This document shows positions 16,794 to 25,810 of a stretch of DNA of 64,000 nucleotides, in pieces. The notes under the pieces are model-generated. The model was not told where the DNA came from. It made no database searches and saw only the letters and a program-made list of their open reading frames with translations. Each line of letters starts with the position of its first letter. Within the stretch, counting starts at the first letter, position 1. A program made the translations under genes and the position numbers. The DNA comes from DATFRX01 sp035630615. GTDB lineage: Bacteria; Actinomycetota; Actinomycetes; Propionibacteriales; Nocardioidaceae. Location: positions 1 to 64,000 of the forward strand of contig DASQKI010000022.1 in assembly GCA_035630615.1 (NCBI GenBank), given 5' to 3'.

Positions 16794-16794
16794 C

Positions 16795-19341
16795 ATGTGG
16801 ACAGCAACCGTACGCAGCATGTTCGCGCACAAGCTTCGGCTCGCCCTCACCACGCTGTCGATCGCTCTCGGCATCGCGTTCCTCTCGGGCACGTTCATCC
16901 TCGGGGACACGACGAGCAAGGCGTTCGACGAGGTCTTCACCAAGGTCTCGTCCGGCACCGATGCGGTCGTGCGCGAAGAGGCGGCATACACCCAGTCCGA
17001 AGGCGCCGGCACCAGCCGGGCGCCGATCGACGCGTCCGTGCTGAACCAGGTACGCACAGTTGACGGCGTACGCGTGGCCGAAGGCATGTCGAGCGGATAC
17101 GCCCTGCTGGTCGACGCCGACGGCGACGCCGTCGAGCCCTCCGGCGGAGCCCCTGCGATGGGCTACAGCATGGCTCTCGACGAGAGCCTGCGCGGCGAAG
17201 TGCGGATCCTCGACGGCGCGGCGCCGGCCGGACCGGGCGAAGTAGCGATCGACGCGACATCGGCCGAGGACAGCGACATCGCCGTCGGCTCGACGATCAA
17301 GGTGCTCTTCAACGGGCCGACGGAGGAGTTCACCGTCGTTGGCACGGTGGGCTATGGCGACGAGAAGAACCTCGGCGGCAGTACGTCGGCGTACTTCGAC
17401 CCGGCAACAGCGCAGCGAGTCGTCGGCACGCCAGGTGCGTTCGACCAGATCGACGTCAAAGCCGACGACGGCGTGAGTGACACCGCGCTCGCCAGCCGCC
17501 TCGACGCGGCGGCACCGCAGGGAGCCGAAGCGGTGACCGGGCAGACCGTGGCCGACGAGGCATCGGACTCCGTCGCGGAGGACCTCAAGTTCCTGAACAT
17601 TTTGCTGGGGATCTTTGCCGGCATCGCGCTCTTCGTGGGCTCGTTCATCATCTGGAACACCTTCACGATGACCGTGACCCAGCGATCCCGTGAGATCGCG
17701 CTGACCCGAGCGGTCGGTGCGACCAGATGGCAGGTGCTCCGCAGCCTCCTGACCGAGGCGCTGTTGCTCGGCGCTGTGGCGTCCGCGATCGGGATCGCGC
17801 TCGGTGTTGCGGTCGCCAAGGGCCTCACGGCGCTGATGGGCGCGCTGAACTTCAGCATGCCCAGCACGTCCCTGCAGGTCCTGCCCCGCACCATCTGGAT
17901 CTGCCTGCTGATCGGCATCGTGGTCACGACGGTCGCCGCACTCGTGCCGGCTCGCCGGGCGACCAAGGTCCTGCCTGTCGAGGCGTTGCGGGAAGCGGTT
18001 CCCGGCACGTACCGACCGTCCGTGCGACGGACAATCACCGGGCTGGCGTTCATCGGGCTCGGTGTTGCCGGACTCCTGTTGGGCCTCTACGGCGATGCGC
18101 CGTTCATTGTGTTCGGTGTCGGCATCCTCGCCCTCATCGTCGGCGTCATCGTCTCGACCCCGTTGGTCGCTCGACCCTTGGCCTCGGCCATCGGCGCTCC
18201 GCTGCGCTGGCGAGGCGTCTCGGGCGAGCTCGCCCAGCAGAACGCGATGCGCAATCCGCGCCGCACCGCAGCGACGGCGTCGGCGCTGATGATCGGGCTC
18301 GCTCTCGTCATCAGCATGGGCGTCTTCGCCTCGTCGTTGAAGGCATCGTTCGGCGATCTGCTCGACGACTCGACCGACGCCGATCTCTACATCACCACGA
18401 CCAACGCACAGGCCGAAGGCTTCAGCCCAGAGGCGACCCGGGCGGCGGCGCAGGTCGAAGGGGTTGAGGCGCTGTCGCCGAACGGATGGGGCGAGGCGCG
18501 TTTCGACGGGAGCAACTCGGCCTACACCGCCATCGACCCCGCGACGGTCGAACAAGTGCTCAACCTTGAGATGTCGACCGGCTCGGCCGCCGATCTGGGC
18601 CCGGACGGCATACTCATCTCGAAGGATATTTCGGAGTCCAACAACTGGGCGATCGACGACACCGTGCCGGTGGAGTTTGCCGCCACCGGCAAGGACGACC
18701 TGAAGGTCGCGGGCATCTTCGACGCGACCGGAGGCTTCGCCGAGGGTGACTACCTGCTCAGCATCGCCGGTCAGACCGCGCATGCCGGAGTGCAGCTGAC
18801 GACCACGACGCTGGTGATCGTCGCGGACGGCGCCGACCAAGACGAGGTCCAGAGCGGGATCGACGCCGCGCTGGCCGACCATCCGGACGCCAAGGTGGTC
18901 GATCAACAGGGCTACGAGGACCAGGTCGGTGGAACCGTCGACAATCTGCTCGCCCTCGTCACGGTGATGCTCCTGCTCGCGGTGATCATCGCGCTGCTCG
19001 GCATCGTCAACACGTTGGCGCTGTCGGTCTTCGAGCGGACCCGCGAACTGGGTCTCCTGCGTGCGGTCGGCATGACCGGCGGCCAGGTGCGGGCGATGGT
19101 GCGCTGGGAGTCGGCGGTCATCTCGCTGATGGGAGCCCTCATCGGTGCCGCACTGGGCATCGGTCTCGGAATGGCCCTGGCGCAAGCGCTGAAGGACGAA
19201 GGCATCAAGGCCATCTCGGTCCCCGTTCCGCAGGTCGTGCTCTACATCGTGCTGGCCGCGTTGGCCGGCATCCTGGCCGCGATCGGGCCGGCTCGGACGG
19301 CCGCGCGGGTCGACGTGCTCCGAGCCGTCGTCACTGAGTAG
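16795..19341 (+). CDS. ABC transporter permease, duplicated FtsX/MacB domains
   Basis: An 848-residue membrane protein with the 10-TM layout of actinobacterial MacB-like exporters. TM1 is at about residues 15-40, followed by a large extracytoplasmic domain. The first FtsX block is at about 260-395 (GIFAGIALFVGSFIIWNTF, QRSREIALTRAVGATRWQV), and TMs at about 425-480 follow. After a second TM with a second extracytoplasmic domain (about 485-710), the last FtsX block (FERTRELGLLRAVGMTGGQV) ends the protein. It follows the ATPase by one base. Such systems often respond to cell-envelope stress or peptide antibiotics; the flanking kinase and NarL regulator fit that idea, but no substrate is shown. 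Confidence 0.9.
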   Translation: MWTATVRSMFAHKLRLALTTLSIALGIAFLSGTFILGDTTSKAFDEVFTKVSSGTDAVVREEAAYTQSEGAGTSRAPIDASVLNQVRTVDGVRVAEGMSSGYALLVDADGDAVEPSGGAPAMGYSMALDESLRGEVRILDGAAPAGPGEVAIDATSAEDSDIAVGSTIKVLFNGPTEEFTVVGTVGYGDEKNLGGSTSAYFDPATAQRVVGTPGAFDQIDVKADDGVSDTALASRLDAAAPQGAEAVTGQTVADEASDSVAEDLKFLNILLGIFAGIALFVGSFIIWNTFTMTVTQRSREIALTRAVGATRWQVLRSLLTEALLLGAVASAIGIALGVAVAKGLTALMGALNFSMPSTSLQVLPRTIWICLLIGIVVTTVAALVPARRATKVLPVEALREAVPGTYRPSVRRTITGLAFIGLGVAGLLLGLYGDAPFIVFGVGILALIVGVIVSTPLVARPLASAIGAPLRWRGVSGELAQQNAMRNPRRTAATASALMIGLALVISMGVFASSLKASFGDLLDDSTDADLYITTTNAQAEGFSPEATRAAAQVEGVEALSPNGWGEARFDGSNSAYTAIDPATVEQVLNLEMSTGSAADLGPDGILISKDISESNNWAIDDTVPVEFAATGKDDLKVAGIFDATGGFAEGDYLLSIAGQTAHAGVQLTTTTLVIVADGADQDEVQSGIDAALADHPDAKVVDQQGYEDQVGGTVDNLLALVTVMLLLAVIIALLGIVNTLALSVFERTRELGLLRAVGMTGGQVRAMVRWESAVISLMGALIGAALGIGLGMALAQALKDEGIKAISVPVPQVVLYIVLAALAGILAAIGPARTAARVDVLRAVVTE

Positions 19342-19352
19342 CCCTACCCGCA

Positions 19353-19392
19353 GGTGGCGGTGTCGTGCCCCGACAATCGCGGCACCGCCACC
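19353..19392. terminator. Hairpin between convergent ABC permease and regulator genes
   Basis: GGTGGCGGTG at 19353-19362 pairs perfectly with CACCGCCACC at 19383-19392 around a 20-base loop. It lies in the 60-base gap between two convergent stops and can serve both strands. Confidence 0.65.
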
Positions 19393-19401
19393 CGGCTCGG
19401 G

Positions 19402-20085
19402 TTATGTCATGCTCCCGTCGGCGTCGAGGAAGGCGAGCACCGCCAGTACGCGTCGGTTGACGTCACCGTCGTCCACCAGGTCGAGCTTCTGGAAGATCGA
19501 GCTGGTCTGCTTCTCCACCGCTCGAACGCTCATGAACAGGGTCGACGCGATCATCGCGTTGCTGCGTCCGGTCGCCATCTCGGCGAGCACCTCCCGCTCC
19601 TTGTCGGTCAACCCGAGCAGCGGTGACGTGGCCTCGCTCGACCGCCGGGCCAACAGACCCTCGACGATCTTCGGATCCAACGCCGACCCGCCGCGAGCGA
19701 CCTCGCGAATAGCGCGGACCAGCTCATCGAGATCCGACACGCGCTCCTTCAGCAGATAGCCCAAGCCGGCGACGCCGTCCTCGAGCAACTCGTACGCGTA
19801 GTCCTCCTCCACGTACTGGGATAGCACCACGACCCCAGTCCGCGGATGCCTGGCCCGAATCTGCTTGGCGGCGACGATGCCTTCGTTCGTAAACGTCGGC
19901 GGCATCCGAATGTCGGTCAGAACGGCGTCCGGCGCAAGTTCGGCGACGACCTTCAGCAGTGAATGCGGATCAGCGACCACATCCACGACCTCGATTGCGT
20001 CGACCTCGGCTAGCAGACCTGACACTCCCTCGCGCACGAGGTAGTTGTCGTCAGCGAACACCAGCCGCAGGCGATCGGACTCCAT
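19402..20085 (-). CDS. NarL/FixJ-type response regulator
   Basis: A 227-residue transcription regulator. LRLVFADDNYLVREG has the acidic pair, DAVLTDIRMPP the phospho-acceptor Asp, VVVLSQY the switch residue and GYLLKERV the Lys. After the receiver, LGLTDKEREVLAEMATGRSN and SVRAVEKQTSSIFQKLDL form the LuxR helix-turn-helix. ATG 20085 sits behind GGAAGG. It is convergent with the MacB-type exporter and is the only DNA-binding regulator near the kinase at 14501, so I infer that it is that kinase's output and controls the exporter. Confidence 0.88.
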   Translation of the reverse strand: MESDRLRLVFADDNYLVREGVSGLLAEVDAIEVVDVVADPHSLLKVVAELAPDAVLTDIRMPPTFTNEGIVAAKQIRARHPRTGVVVLSQYVEEDYAYELLEDGVAGLGYLLKERVSDLDELVRAIREVARGGSALDPKIVEGLLARRSSEATSPLLGLTDKEREVLAEMATGRSNAMIASTLFMSVRAVEKQTSSIFQKLDLVDDGDVNRRVLAVLAFLDADGSMT

Positions 20086-20220
20086 CACACCTTCCGTCAA
20101 CCGCCGACCTCCCTCTCGCCGACGGGCGCCTGCGAATCTACGACGATCGCGGCCGTCCGACACGAGTCGAAGGTCCCCAACTACGCAATCCGCTCCCGGA
20201 TAGGCGACAGCCGCCGCCTG

Positions 20221-21393
20221 TCAGCTGTCGTCCTTCCACAGCGGCGACGGGAAGCGCGGCATGACGCGGGTGCCGTCGAGCCACTCCGTCAGCCGCGCAG
20301 CCTCCTGTTCGACGGCGCGCCCGCCCTCGGCGCCGATGTCGTCGAGCAACTGGACGACCACCTCGCCCGACTCGGTCTGGCGCCACCCACCCACGATGCG
20401 GCCGTCCCACCAGATCGTCGAGCCGGCGTTGCCGTTGGAGTCGAAGAGCTGCGGCCGATGGTCGCCGAGGTACCAGCCGCGCTCATACCACCCCATCGTG
20501 GTCGGGTCGAGCATCGGCAGCAGCGCGGCCCAGGGCTCGACCGGGTCGACCGGCTCGAGGTCGTCGGGGAGCAGGTAGCCGGTCTGGCCATCGAGATCGA
20601 CCTCGACCGCCTCGAGGTCGGCCAAGGCCTCGCGGACCGCCGTCACGGTTGAGCCGAGCCACCACTTGATGTCGACCGCGGTGCCTGGCCCGAACGTCCG
20701 CAGCCAGCGCTCGACAAGGCCGGCAACGCCGTCGGCGTCAGACACGATCGCGAGCTCGTCGCCGAGCCAAGCACTCATCGACGCCCACCGCGGTCGCGAG
20801 GTCGTCCAGCCGCCAACGTTGGATGCGCGAACGATCCGGCCGGCCGCCGACAGGGTCGTGAGGACGCGCGGCCCGAGGGGCATCCGGCCGCCCCACTTCT
20901 TGCCTTCACCGTAGGTCATCGCCCCTTCCAACAGCGGGATTTCTTGCCGCAACTCGGTCGCGGTCGCCTCGCGGCCATCGGCCAACGCGGCGACGACCTC
21001 CTCCTGCGCATCGGCCAGCCAGCGCGCCGCATCGGCATAAAGGCCGGACTTTTCGACGTGACCAATCAGGCGGCGGCACTCGGAGCCGGCGACCCGATTG
21101 CTGGCCCCGGCCTGGGCGATGCCGAGCGTCTCGCGGGGGAAGACGAACAGCGTGCGGCGCATCGCCAGGTGCTTGACGAGCGTGCGGTCGGAGTACAACG
21201 CCTTGTCGAGGTCGGTGACCTGCATGCCGTCGACACGCGCCCAGGCGGACAGGTAGACCGTCGCCGGATCGGTCGCGTGCAGGCACACCAGGCTCCGGGT
21301 CGCGTCGAGCACGTCGGAAGCCCGATGCTCCGGACTCAGCCGATGGCGGCGAGACAGGCGAGCTCGTCGCTCACTGACCTCGATCGTTCGCAC
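20221..21393 (-). CDS. Winged-helix DNA-binding protein of the AlkZ/YcaQ-like (HTH_42) family
   Basis: A 390-residue protein of the three-winged-helix family that includes the DNA glycosylases AlkZ and AlkX/YcaQ. SLVCLHATDPATVYLSAWAR (about residues 34-53) lies where AlkZ enzymes carry their catalytic Q-x-Q or Q-x-D. Here that motif reads H-A-T, so glycosylase activity is uncertain. WLGSTVTAVREAL, a central beta region and IVGGWRQTESGEVVVQLLDD near the end match the family. It stands alone. It may repair or sense alkylated or crosslinked DNA, or it may be a non-catalytic relative. Confidence 0.8.
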   Translation of the reverse strand: MRTIEVSERRARLSRRHRLSPEHRASDVLDATRSLVCLHATDPATVYLSAWARVDGMQVTDLDKALYSDRTLVKHLAMRRTLFVFPRETLGIAQAGASNRVAGSECRRLIGHVEKSGLYADAARWLADAQEEVVAALADGREATATELRQEIPLLEGAMTYGEGKKWGGRMPLGPRVLTTLSAAGRIVRASNVGGWTTSRPRWASMSAWLGDELAIVSDADGVAGLVERWLRTFGPGTAVDIKWWLGSTVTAVREALADLEAVEVDLDGQTGYLLPDDLEPVDPVEPWAALLPMLDPTTMGWYERGWYLGDHRPQLFDSNGNAGSTIWWDGRIVGGWRQTESGEVVVQLLDDIGAEGGRAVEQEAARLTEWLDGTRVMPRFPSPLWKDDS

Positions 21394-21432
21394 TCGGGCG
21401 AGTCTGCCACGCCGGGCCGACAGCCACGGGCG

Positions 21433-21832
21433 CTACCGAAGCGGGTGGCAGCGGGTCCGCGTCGGCAGTGCGCCGGTGAGGAGGTAGTGATCGACCGCGT
21501 CGTCGATACAGGCCGACTCGCCGCCATAGGCGCCATGCCCGTCGCCGACCAGCGTCAGCAGCTTCGCGTTGCCGAGCTCGCCGACCAACGCCCGGGCACC
21601 CTCGTACGGACTGGCCGGATCGTAGGTGGTCCCGATGACGAGGGCGGTCGGCGAGTCGTCCGGCAGCGCGAAGGGACCGCGATAGACGCCGCGTACCCGC
21701 GACAGCCGTCGTGGGTCGCTCCACGACCGGTGATCGGCTCGCGGTGGATCCGACGGCCGACGGCAGCACGGTGATCGCGAGGGATGCGGCGCCGACAAAG
21801 GCAGCCGTGAGGGTTCGGGCTCGAGTCGTCAT
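21433..21832 (-). pseudogene. Internally deleted secreted TAP-like alpha/beta hydrolase
   Basis: The minus strand starts MTTRARTLTAAFVGAASLAI, a clear signal peptide. Within about 50 codons it shifts frame into YRGPFALPDDSPTALVIGTT and ARALVGELGNAKLLTLVGDG, ending HYLLTGALP and CHPLR. This is the C-terminal domain of tripeptidyl-aminopeptidase-type hydrolases of about 500 residues, with the catalytic His in GDGHGAY. The whole catalytic core with the Ser nucleophile is missing. One deletion joining the signal peptide to the last 85 residues, out of frame, explains it. Confidence 0.75.
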
Positions 21833-21925
21833 AGGCCGATCCTGCGAACTCGACCGGCACGGTGCGTCAGGGATGACCCTGACGGCGACCCACGAGTAGC
21901 GCCGATCTGACCCCTCAGCAACCGA

Positions 21926-22300
21926 TCAGTGATCAGTCGCGACGATGTCCTCGTAGATCTTGACCTTGTAGGTGATCAGATCCATGCAGGCATTCAGGTC
22001 GGCCAACTGCGTCGCGACCCGCTCCCGTTGCTCGCGCAACAGATCGAGCCGCTCGGCCTCGTTGCCCGAGCCGGCTCGGACCAGCTCGGCATATCGACGG
22101 ATGCCCGCGAGCGGCATCCCCGACGCGCGCAGGTTCAAGACGACGGTCATCCACCCCAGGTCGTCCTCGCTGTAACGGCGACGCCCGTCGGACCCGCGTC
22201 GCACCGTGAACGGCAGCAAGCCTTGTCGTTCGTAGAAGCGCAGCGCGTGCACGCTCAGCCCGGTACGTTCGGCGACCTCGCCGATGCTCAAATCCGCCAC
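21926..22300 (-). CDS. MerR-family transcription regulator
   Basis: A 124-residue regulator. LSIGEVAERTGLSVHALRFY is the helix-turn-helix, followed by the wing (GRRRYSEDD). A coiled dimerisation helix (LDLLREQRERVATQLADLNA) and a short effector tail without Cys metal ligands complete it. MerR proteins activate by untwisting promoters with a 19-bp spacer. Exactly such a promoter lies in the 54-base gap to the divergent SDR gene, so it very probably controls that gene and itself. The tail (CMDLITYKVKIYED) resembles regulators of oxidoreductase genes that sense organic electrophiles. Confidence 0.88.
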   Translation of the reverse strand: MADLSIGEVAERTGLSVHALRFYERQGLLPFTVRRGSDGRRRYSEDDLGWMTVVLNLRASGMPLAGIRRYAELVRAGSGNEAERLDLLREQRERVATQLADLNACMDLITYKVKIYEDIVATDH

Positions 22301-22316
22301 GTCGCCAGCGTACGGC

Positions 22317-22347
22317 TTGACCTAGACAGCGCTCTAGCTCCTACGTT
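22317..22347 (+). promoter_or_regulatory. MerR-type promoter with 19-bp spacer, driving the SDR gene
   Basis: TTGACC (22317-22322) and TACGTT (22342-22347) are separated by exactly 19 bases. The spacer holds an imperfect dyad, CTAGA-CAGCGC-TCTAG (22322-22337). The predicted transcription start coincides with the ATG at 22355, so the mRNA would be leaderless. Confidence 0.65.
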
Positions 22348-22354
22348 CCGCATC

Positions 22355-23068
22355 ATGACCGAATCCCCCGTCACCCTGATCACCGGCGGCTCCAGCGGCA
22401 TCGGTGCCGCCGCCGCCCGTCAACTCCTCGATCGCGGCCATCGCGTCGCCGTCACGGCCCGGGGTCAAGACCGGCTCGACCGCTTCGCCAAGGAGATCGA
22501 TCGACCCGACGAGCTGCTGACCCTGCCCGGCGACGCGTCCGACTACGACGACGTCAGGGCCGCCGTCGAGGCCACGATCGAGACGTTCGGCCGACTGGAC
22601 GCTGCCGTGGCGAACGCCGGCTACGCGACCCACGACGACATCGCGACCGGCGACCCGGCCGGATGGCGGGACATGATCCTGACCAACGTGCTCGGACCCG
22701 CGTTGCTCGTCAGGGCCTCGCATCCGGCGCTCAAGAAGACCGGCGGGCGGATCGTCCTCGTGGGAAGCGTCGCCGGCCATGTCTTCACCGCGGGCAACAT
22801 CTACGGCATCACCAAGTGGGCCGTCACCGCACTCGCGGAGAACACCCGCCGCCAGGTCGCCGGCGACGGCGACGGCGTCGGCGTCACGCTCGTCTCGCCG
22901 GGCGGCACGGAAACGAACTTCTTCGATCCGGTCGGCGGACCGCCGGACGACCGGCCCCGCTACCTGAGTGCGGACGAGGTCGCCGCGTCGATCGTGTGGG
23001 CCATCACCCAACCGGCTGCCGTGGACATCAGCACCGTGATCGTGCGATCCCTCGGACAGCCGGTCTGA
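22355..23068 (+). CDS. Short-chain dehydrogenase/reductase
   Basis: A 237-residue NAD(P)-dependent oxidoreductase with a Rossmann fold. LITGGSSGIGAAAARQLL is the TGxxxGIG cofactor loop, NAGYA the NAG motif and IVLVGSVAG supplies the catalytic Ser. The active site is YGITKWA (YxxxK), and SPGGTETNFF is the usual PG motif. An Arg after the second beta strand (TARGQDR) suggests NADP preference. It is divergent from merR and appears leaderless. The substrate is unknown; a role in detoxifying an aldehyde or ketone that the MerR protein senses is an inference. Confidence 0.9.
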   Translation: MTESPVTLITGGSSGIGAAAARQLLDRGHRVAVTARGQDRLDRFAKEIDRPDELLTLPGDASDYDDVRAAVEATIETFGRLDAAVANAGYATHDDIATGDPAGWRDMILTNVLGPALLVRASHPALKKTGGRIVLVGSVAGHVFTAGNIYGITKWAVTALAENTRRQVAGDGDGVGVTLVSPGGTETNFFDPVGGPPDDRPRYLSADEVAASIVWAITQPAAVDISTVIVRSLGQPV

Positions 23069-23070
23069 GC

Positions 23071-23164
23071 ACTCCGGCGCCTCCCCGTACTCCGGCGCCT
23101 CCCCCACAACTCGCGGACTTGCGCATCAGATCTGTTGCGGGCGCATCAGATCTGACGCGCGAGT
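23071..23164. repeat. Composite direct and inverted repeats between convergent genes
   Basis: ACTCCGGCGCCTCCCC occurs at 23071-23086 and 23089-23104. GCGCATCAGATCTG, which contains the self-complementary CAGATCTG, occurs at 23121-23134 and 23141-23154. ACTCGCG (23109-23115) and CGCGAGT (23158-23164) bracket the second pair. The block fills the gap between the 3' ends of the SDR gene and the MFS gene and may act as a bidirectional terminator. Confidence 0.6.
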
Positions 23165-23199
23165 CAAGATTCCCGGCCGGTTGTCCGAGTACGGATCGT

Positions 23200-24404
23200 C
23201 TAGGTACGCCGCCGGCCGACGAACTCCGGCGCGTACCGAGGCACGACCCGCAGGACGTACGGCACGAACGCGATCACGGCGAGTCCGAAGATCGCCAGGG
23301 TCATGCCGAGCAGAATCACCGAGGCGGCCGCCGAGGTCGCGAGGGGTCCGGATGAATCGCCGAGCTGGGTCAGCAGCGACCAACCGGCGAGAAACTGCGC
23401 CGGCGCGTCGTGGGGAGCGGCATCGGCGCCGAGCGTCTTGACGATGCCGCTGCCGAGACCGCTCCCGACGGCCATCACGATGGCGGCGACGATGAGGCCG
23501 GCGAGCGAGGCGGTGAGCGGCAGCAGCAAGGCACCGGCCCCGAGTAGCGCGACGGTCGGGACGGCGGCCCAGGTCCGGCCGAGCCGGTCCATGATCAGTC
23601 CAGCTGGATAGAACAGCAGCAACTCGGCGCCACCAACGATTGCGAACACCCCGGAGACCCACGCCGGTGACGCACCGATGTGGTCCGCCCACAGCGGTAC
23701 GACGCTCGATCGAGCGCCCCGCCCGGCGGCGATGACGAAGGCGACGAGGCCGAGCGACGCGTATACATGGCGACGCTCGACGATCACGCGTCGGACCGGA
23801 GCCGGCGCCGGGTCGGATGCCGTCCGGGCCTGGCGGTCCGCGCGCATGCTCAGCAGGACGAGCGGCACGTTGGCGAAGGCCGCGACCGTCGCCAAAACGA
23901 ACGCGGCGGTGATTCCCATCTCGAGATCACCAGGGCGCCGAGCAGCGGACCGATGAAAAGGCCGAGCCGACCGACCCCGCCCAGCGTCGACATCGCCCGG
24001 GCCCTCATCGTGACCGGCACGGCCTGGAGCAGGAAGACCTGCCGGGCCAGGCCGAACGCGGCCGTGCCGATCCCGGCGATCAGCACGGCACCGGCCAGCG
24101 CCCAGAGCGCCGGCGCCAACACGGCGATGGTCCAGGCGATGCCTTGTGCGACTGCGGCCGCGACCAGCACCCGGCGTTCACCCCACCGCGCGACCGCGGA
24201 TCCAGCCGGTAGGCCGCCCGCGATCTGACCTACGGGAAGCAGGGCGATCATCGCCCCGGCGACGGCGATCGATGCCCCGGCGTCGCGGGCAGCGAGCGCG
24301 AGTACGGGGACGACCGCGCCTTGACCGACGTAGCTCAGCGCGGTCGGACCGTACGCGGGAAGCGCGATCCGACGCAGCCGGAACGACGCATCCCCAGCTG
24401 TCAC
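23200..24404 (-). pseudogene. MFS transporter interrupted by a single-base frameshift
   Basis: Two frames together make one 12-TM major facilitator of about 400 residues. The first runs from GTG 24404 through ALSYVGQGAVVPVLALAARD, GQIAGGLPAGSAVARWGERR and GALVISRWE. The second resumes as GITAAFVLATVAAFANVPLV and ends FVGRRRT. At 23915-23917 the minus strand has GGG; one more G would restore R-W-G-I-T-A-A-F. So one G has been lost, in the cell or in sequencing. The first half carries the motif-A-like loop. A perfect palindrome abuts the start. If the shift is real, the protein stops soon after TM6. Confidence 0.75.
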
Positions 24405-24425
24405 GACGTCAAGATATTTGACGTC
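24405..24425 (-). promoter_or_regulatory. Perfect palindromic operator abutting the MFS start codon
   Basis: GACGTCAA (24405-24412) and TTGACGTC (24418-24425) are exact inverted repeats around GATAT. They touch the GTG at 24404. The word resembles operators of MarR-type regulators of exporters. No such regulator gene is adjacent, so it must be encoded elsewhere or lost. Confidence 0.5.
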
Positions 24426-24515
24426 AAGGCATTTCGCGAGCCAACTGTCTCACTACCCGTGACGGCTGCGCGCCGAGGTTCGGTTGGCGGGTTGCACGAC
24501 GGGTCGAAGTGACGG

Positions 24516-25810
24516 CTACGAATCCCAGTCGGGTCGGAGCGGGAAGTCGGCATCGCCGTTGTCGCCGACCCGGACGGCCAGCACCTGGTGCAGCTGGACC
24601 TCGTTGCGCTCGAACGCCAGCCGCGATCCGGTCATGTAGAGCCCCCACACGCGCGCGGTGCCGGCTCCGACCTCGTCGACGGCCTCATCCCAGTGCTCGG
24701 TGAGGTTGCGGCACCAACCCGCCAAGGTCAGCGCATAGTGCTCACGCAGGTTTTCCTCGTGCCGCACCTCGAAGCCGACGTCTTGCGCCGTCGTGATGAT
24801 GCGCCCGGACCCGGTCAGCTCGCCGTCGGGGAATACGTACCGGTCGATGAATGCGCCGGTCGACCGGTTGCGGTTGTGCGGCCGGGTGATGCAGTGGTTG
24901 AGCAGCCGCCCGCCGGGTCGCAGCCGGTCGTGGAGGAACCGGAAGTACGACGGATAGTTGCGGATGCCGATGTGCTCGGTGAGCCCGATCGAGCTGACCG
25001 CGTCGTAGGCCTGCCGCGGCGCGTCTCGGTAGTCGGCGTGGCGTACCTCGGCGAGGTCCCCCAGTCCGTCGGCCTCGATGGCAGCCTGCGCCCACTCGGC
25101 CTGCTGTTTGGACAGCGTGACGCCGAGGGTGCGCACGCGGTACTCCTTCGCGGCGTGCCGCACCATGCCGCCCCAGCCGCAGCCCACGTCGAGCAGTGTC
25201 ATGCCGGGCCGCAGGCCGAGCTTGCGGGCGACCAGGTCGTACTTCTCCGCCTGCGCCTCCTCCAGACTCGCGTCGGGCTTCGGAAAGACCGCGCAGGTGT
25301 AGGTCATCGACGGCCCGAGCACCATTCGTAGAAGCGATTCGATACGTCGTAGTGGTGATGGATCACCGCCGCGTCGCGCGAGCGCGAGTGCCGAAGCCCC
25401 TCCATCGTGCGACGCCACTTCGGCAGGTGCTCCTGCGGCGGCAGGGGCGGCGGCTTGAGGTGCGACCAGCCAAGGCCACGAACGATGCGCAGGATCGTGC
25501 TCGGCGACGGTCGCTCGATCTCGAGGGCGGTAAAGACCTTCATACCGTCGTACGGGTCGCCCGGATGGACACCCTCGATGAGGAGGTCGCCCGCGACGTA
25601 CGCACGGGCGAGTCCGAGGTCACCCGGGGCACTGAGGATGTACGAAAGCCCCCGCTCCGTCGCGAGCCGGACCCGTACGATCGCGTCCTCCGGGCCGGTC
25701 GTACTGCCGTCGTAAGCGCTGAAGCGGAACGGCGGTCCGCTGGGCAGCACGGCCTCCAATGCCTGCGCCACCGTGATCCTCGTCGTCGTCCCCGTCGTCA
25801 AAACCGTCAT
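24516..25810 (-). pseudogene. tmsB: Fatty-acid methyltransferase of the cyclopropane-synthase family (tmsB/bfaB-like), frameshifted
   Basis: Two frames form one 430-residue enzyme. From ATG 25810 the first encodes an N-terminal domain (FSAYDGSTTGPEDAI, ARAYVAGDLLIEGVHPGD) and reaches HHHYDVSNRFYEW. The second resumes VLGPSMTYTCAVFPKPDASL and includes LLDVGCGWGGMVRHAA (SAM loop), GVTLSKQQAEWA and SIGLTEHIG. One extra G after the TGG codon at 25322-25324 would restore FYEWVLGPSM. This family methylates or cyclopropanates double bonds of phospholipid-bound oleate. Coupled by ATGA to tmsA, it would form the 10-methylene intermediate of 10-methylstearic (tuberculostearic) acid. If the shift is real, the pathway is dead here. 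Confidence 0.8.

Noticed and set aside
16657..19185. An 842-codon open frame antisense to the ABC permease
   Set aside because: High-GC codon bias leaves stops rare on the opposite strand. The translation is dominated by Arg, Asp, Gly and His without domains or a start signal, while the plus strand is a clear permease.
23915..25324. Programmed ribosomal frameshifting in the MFS and methyltransferase genes
   Set aside because: No slippery heptamer or downstream stem is evident, and both cases are simply repaired by one added G, which fits mutation or sequencing error better.
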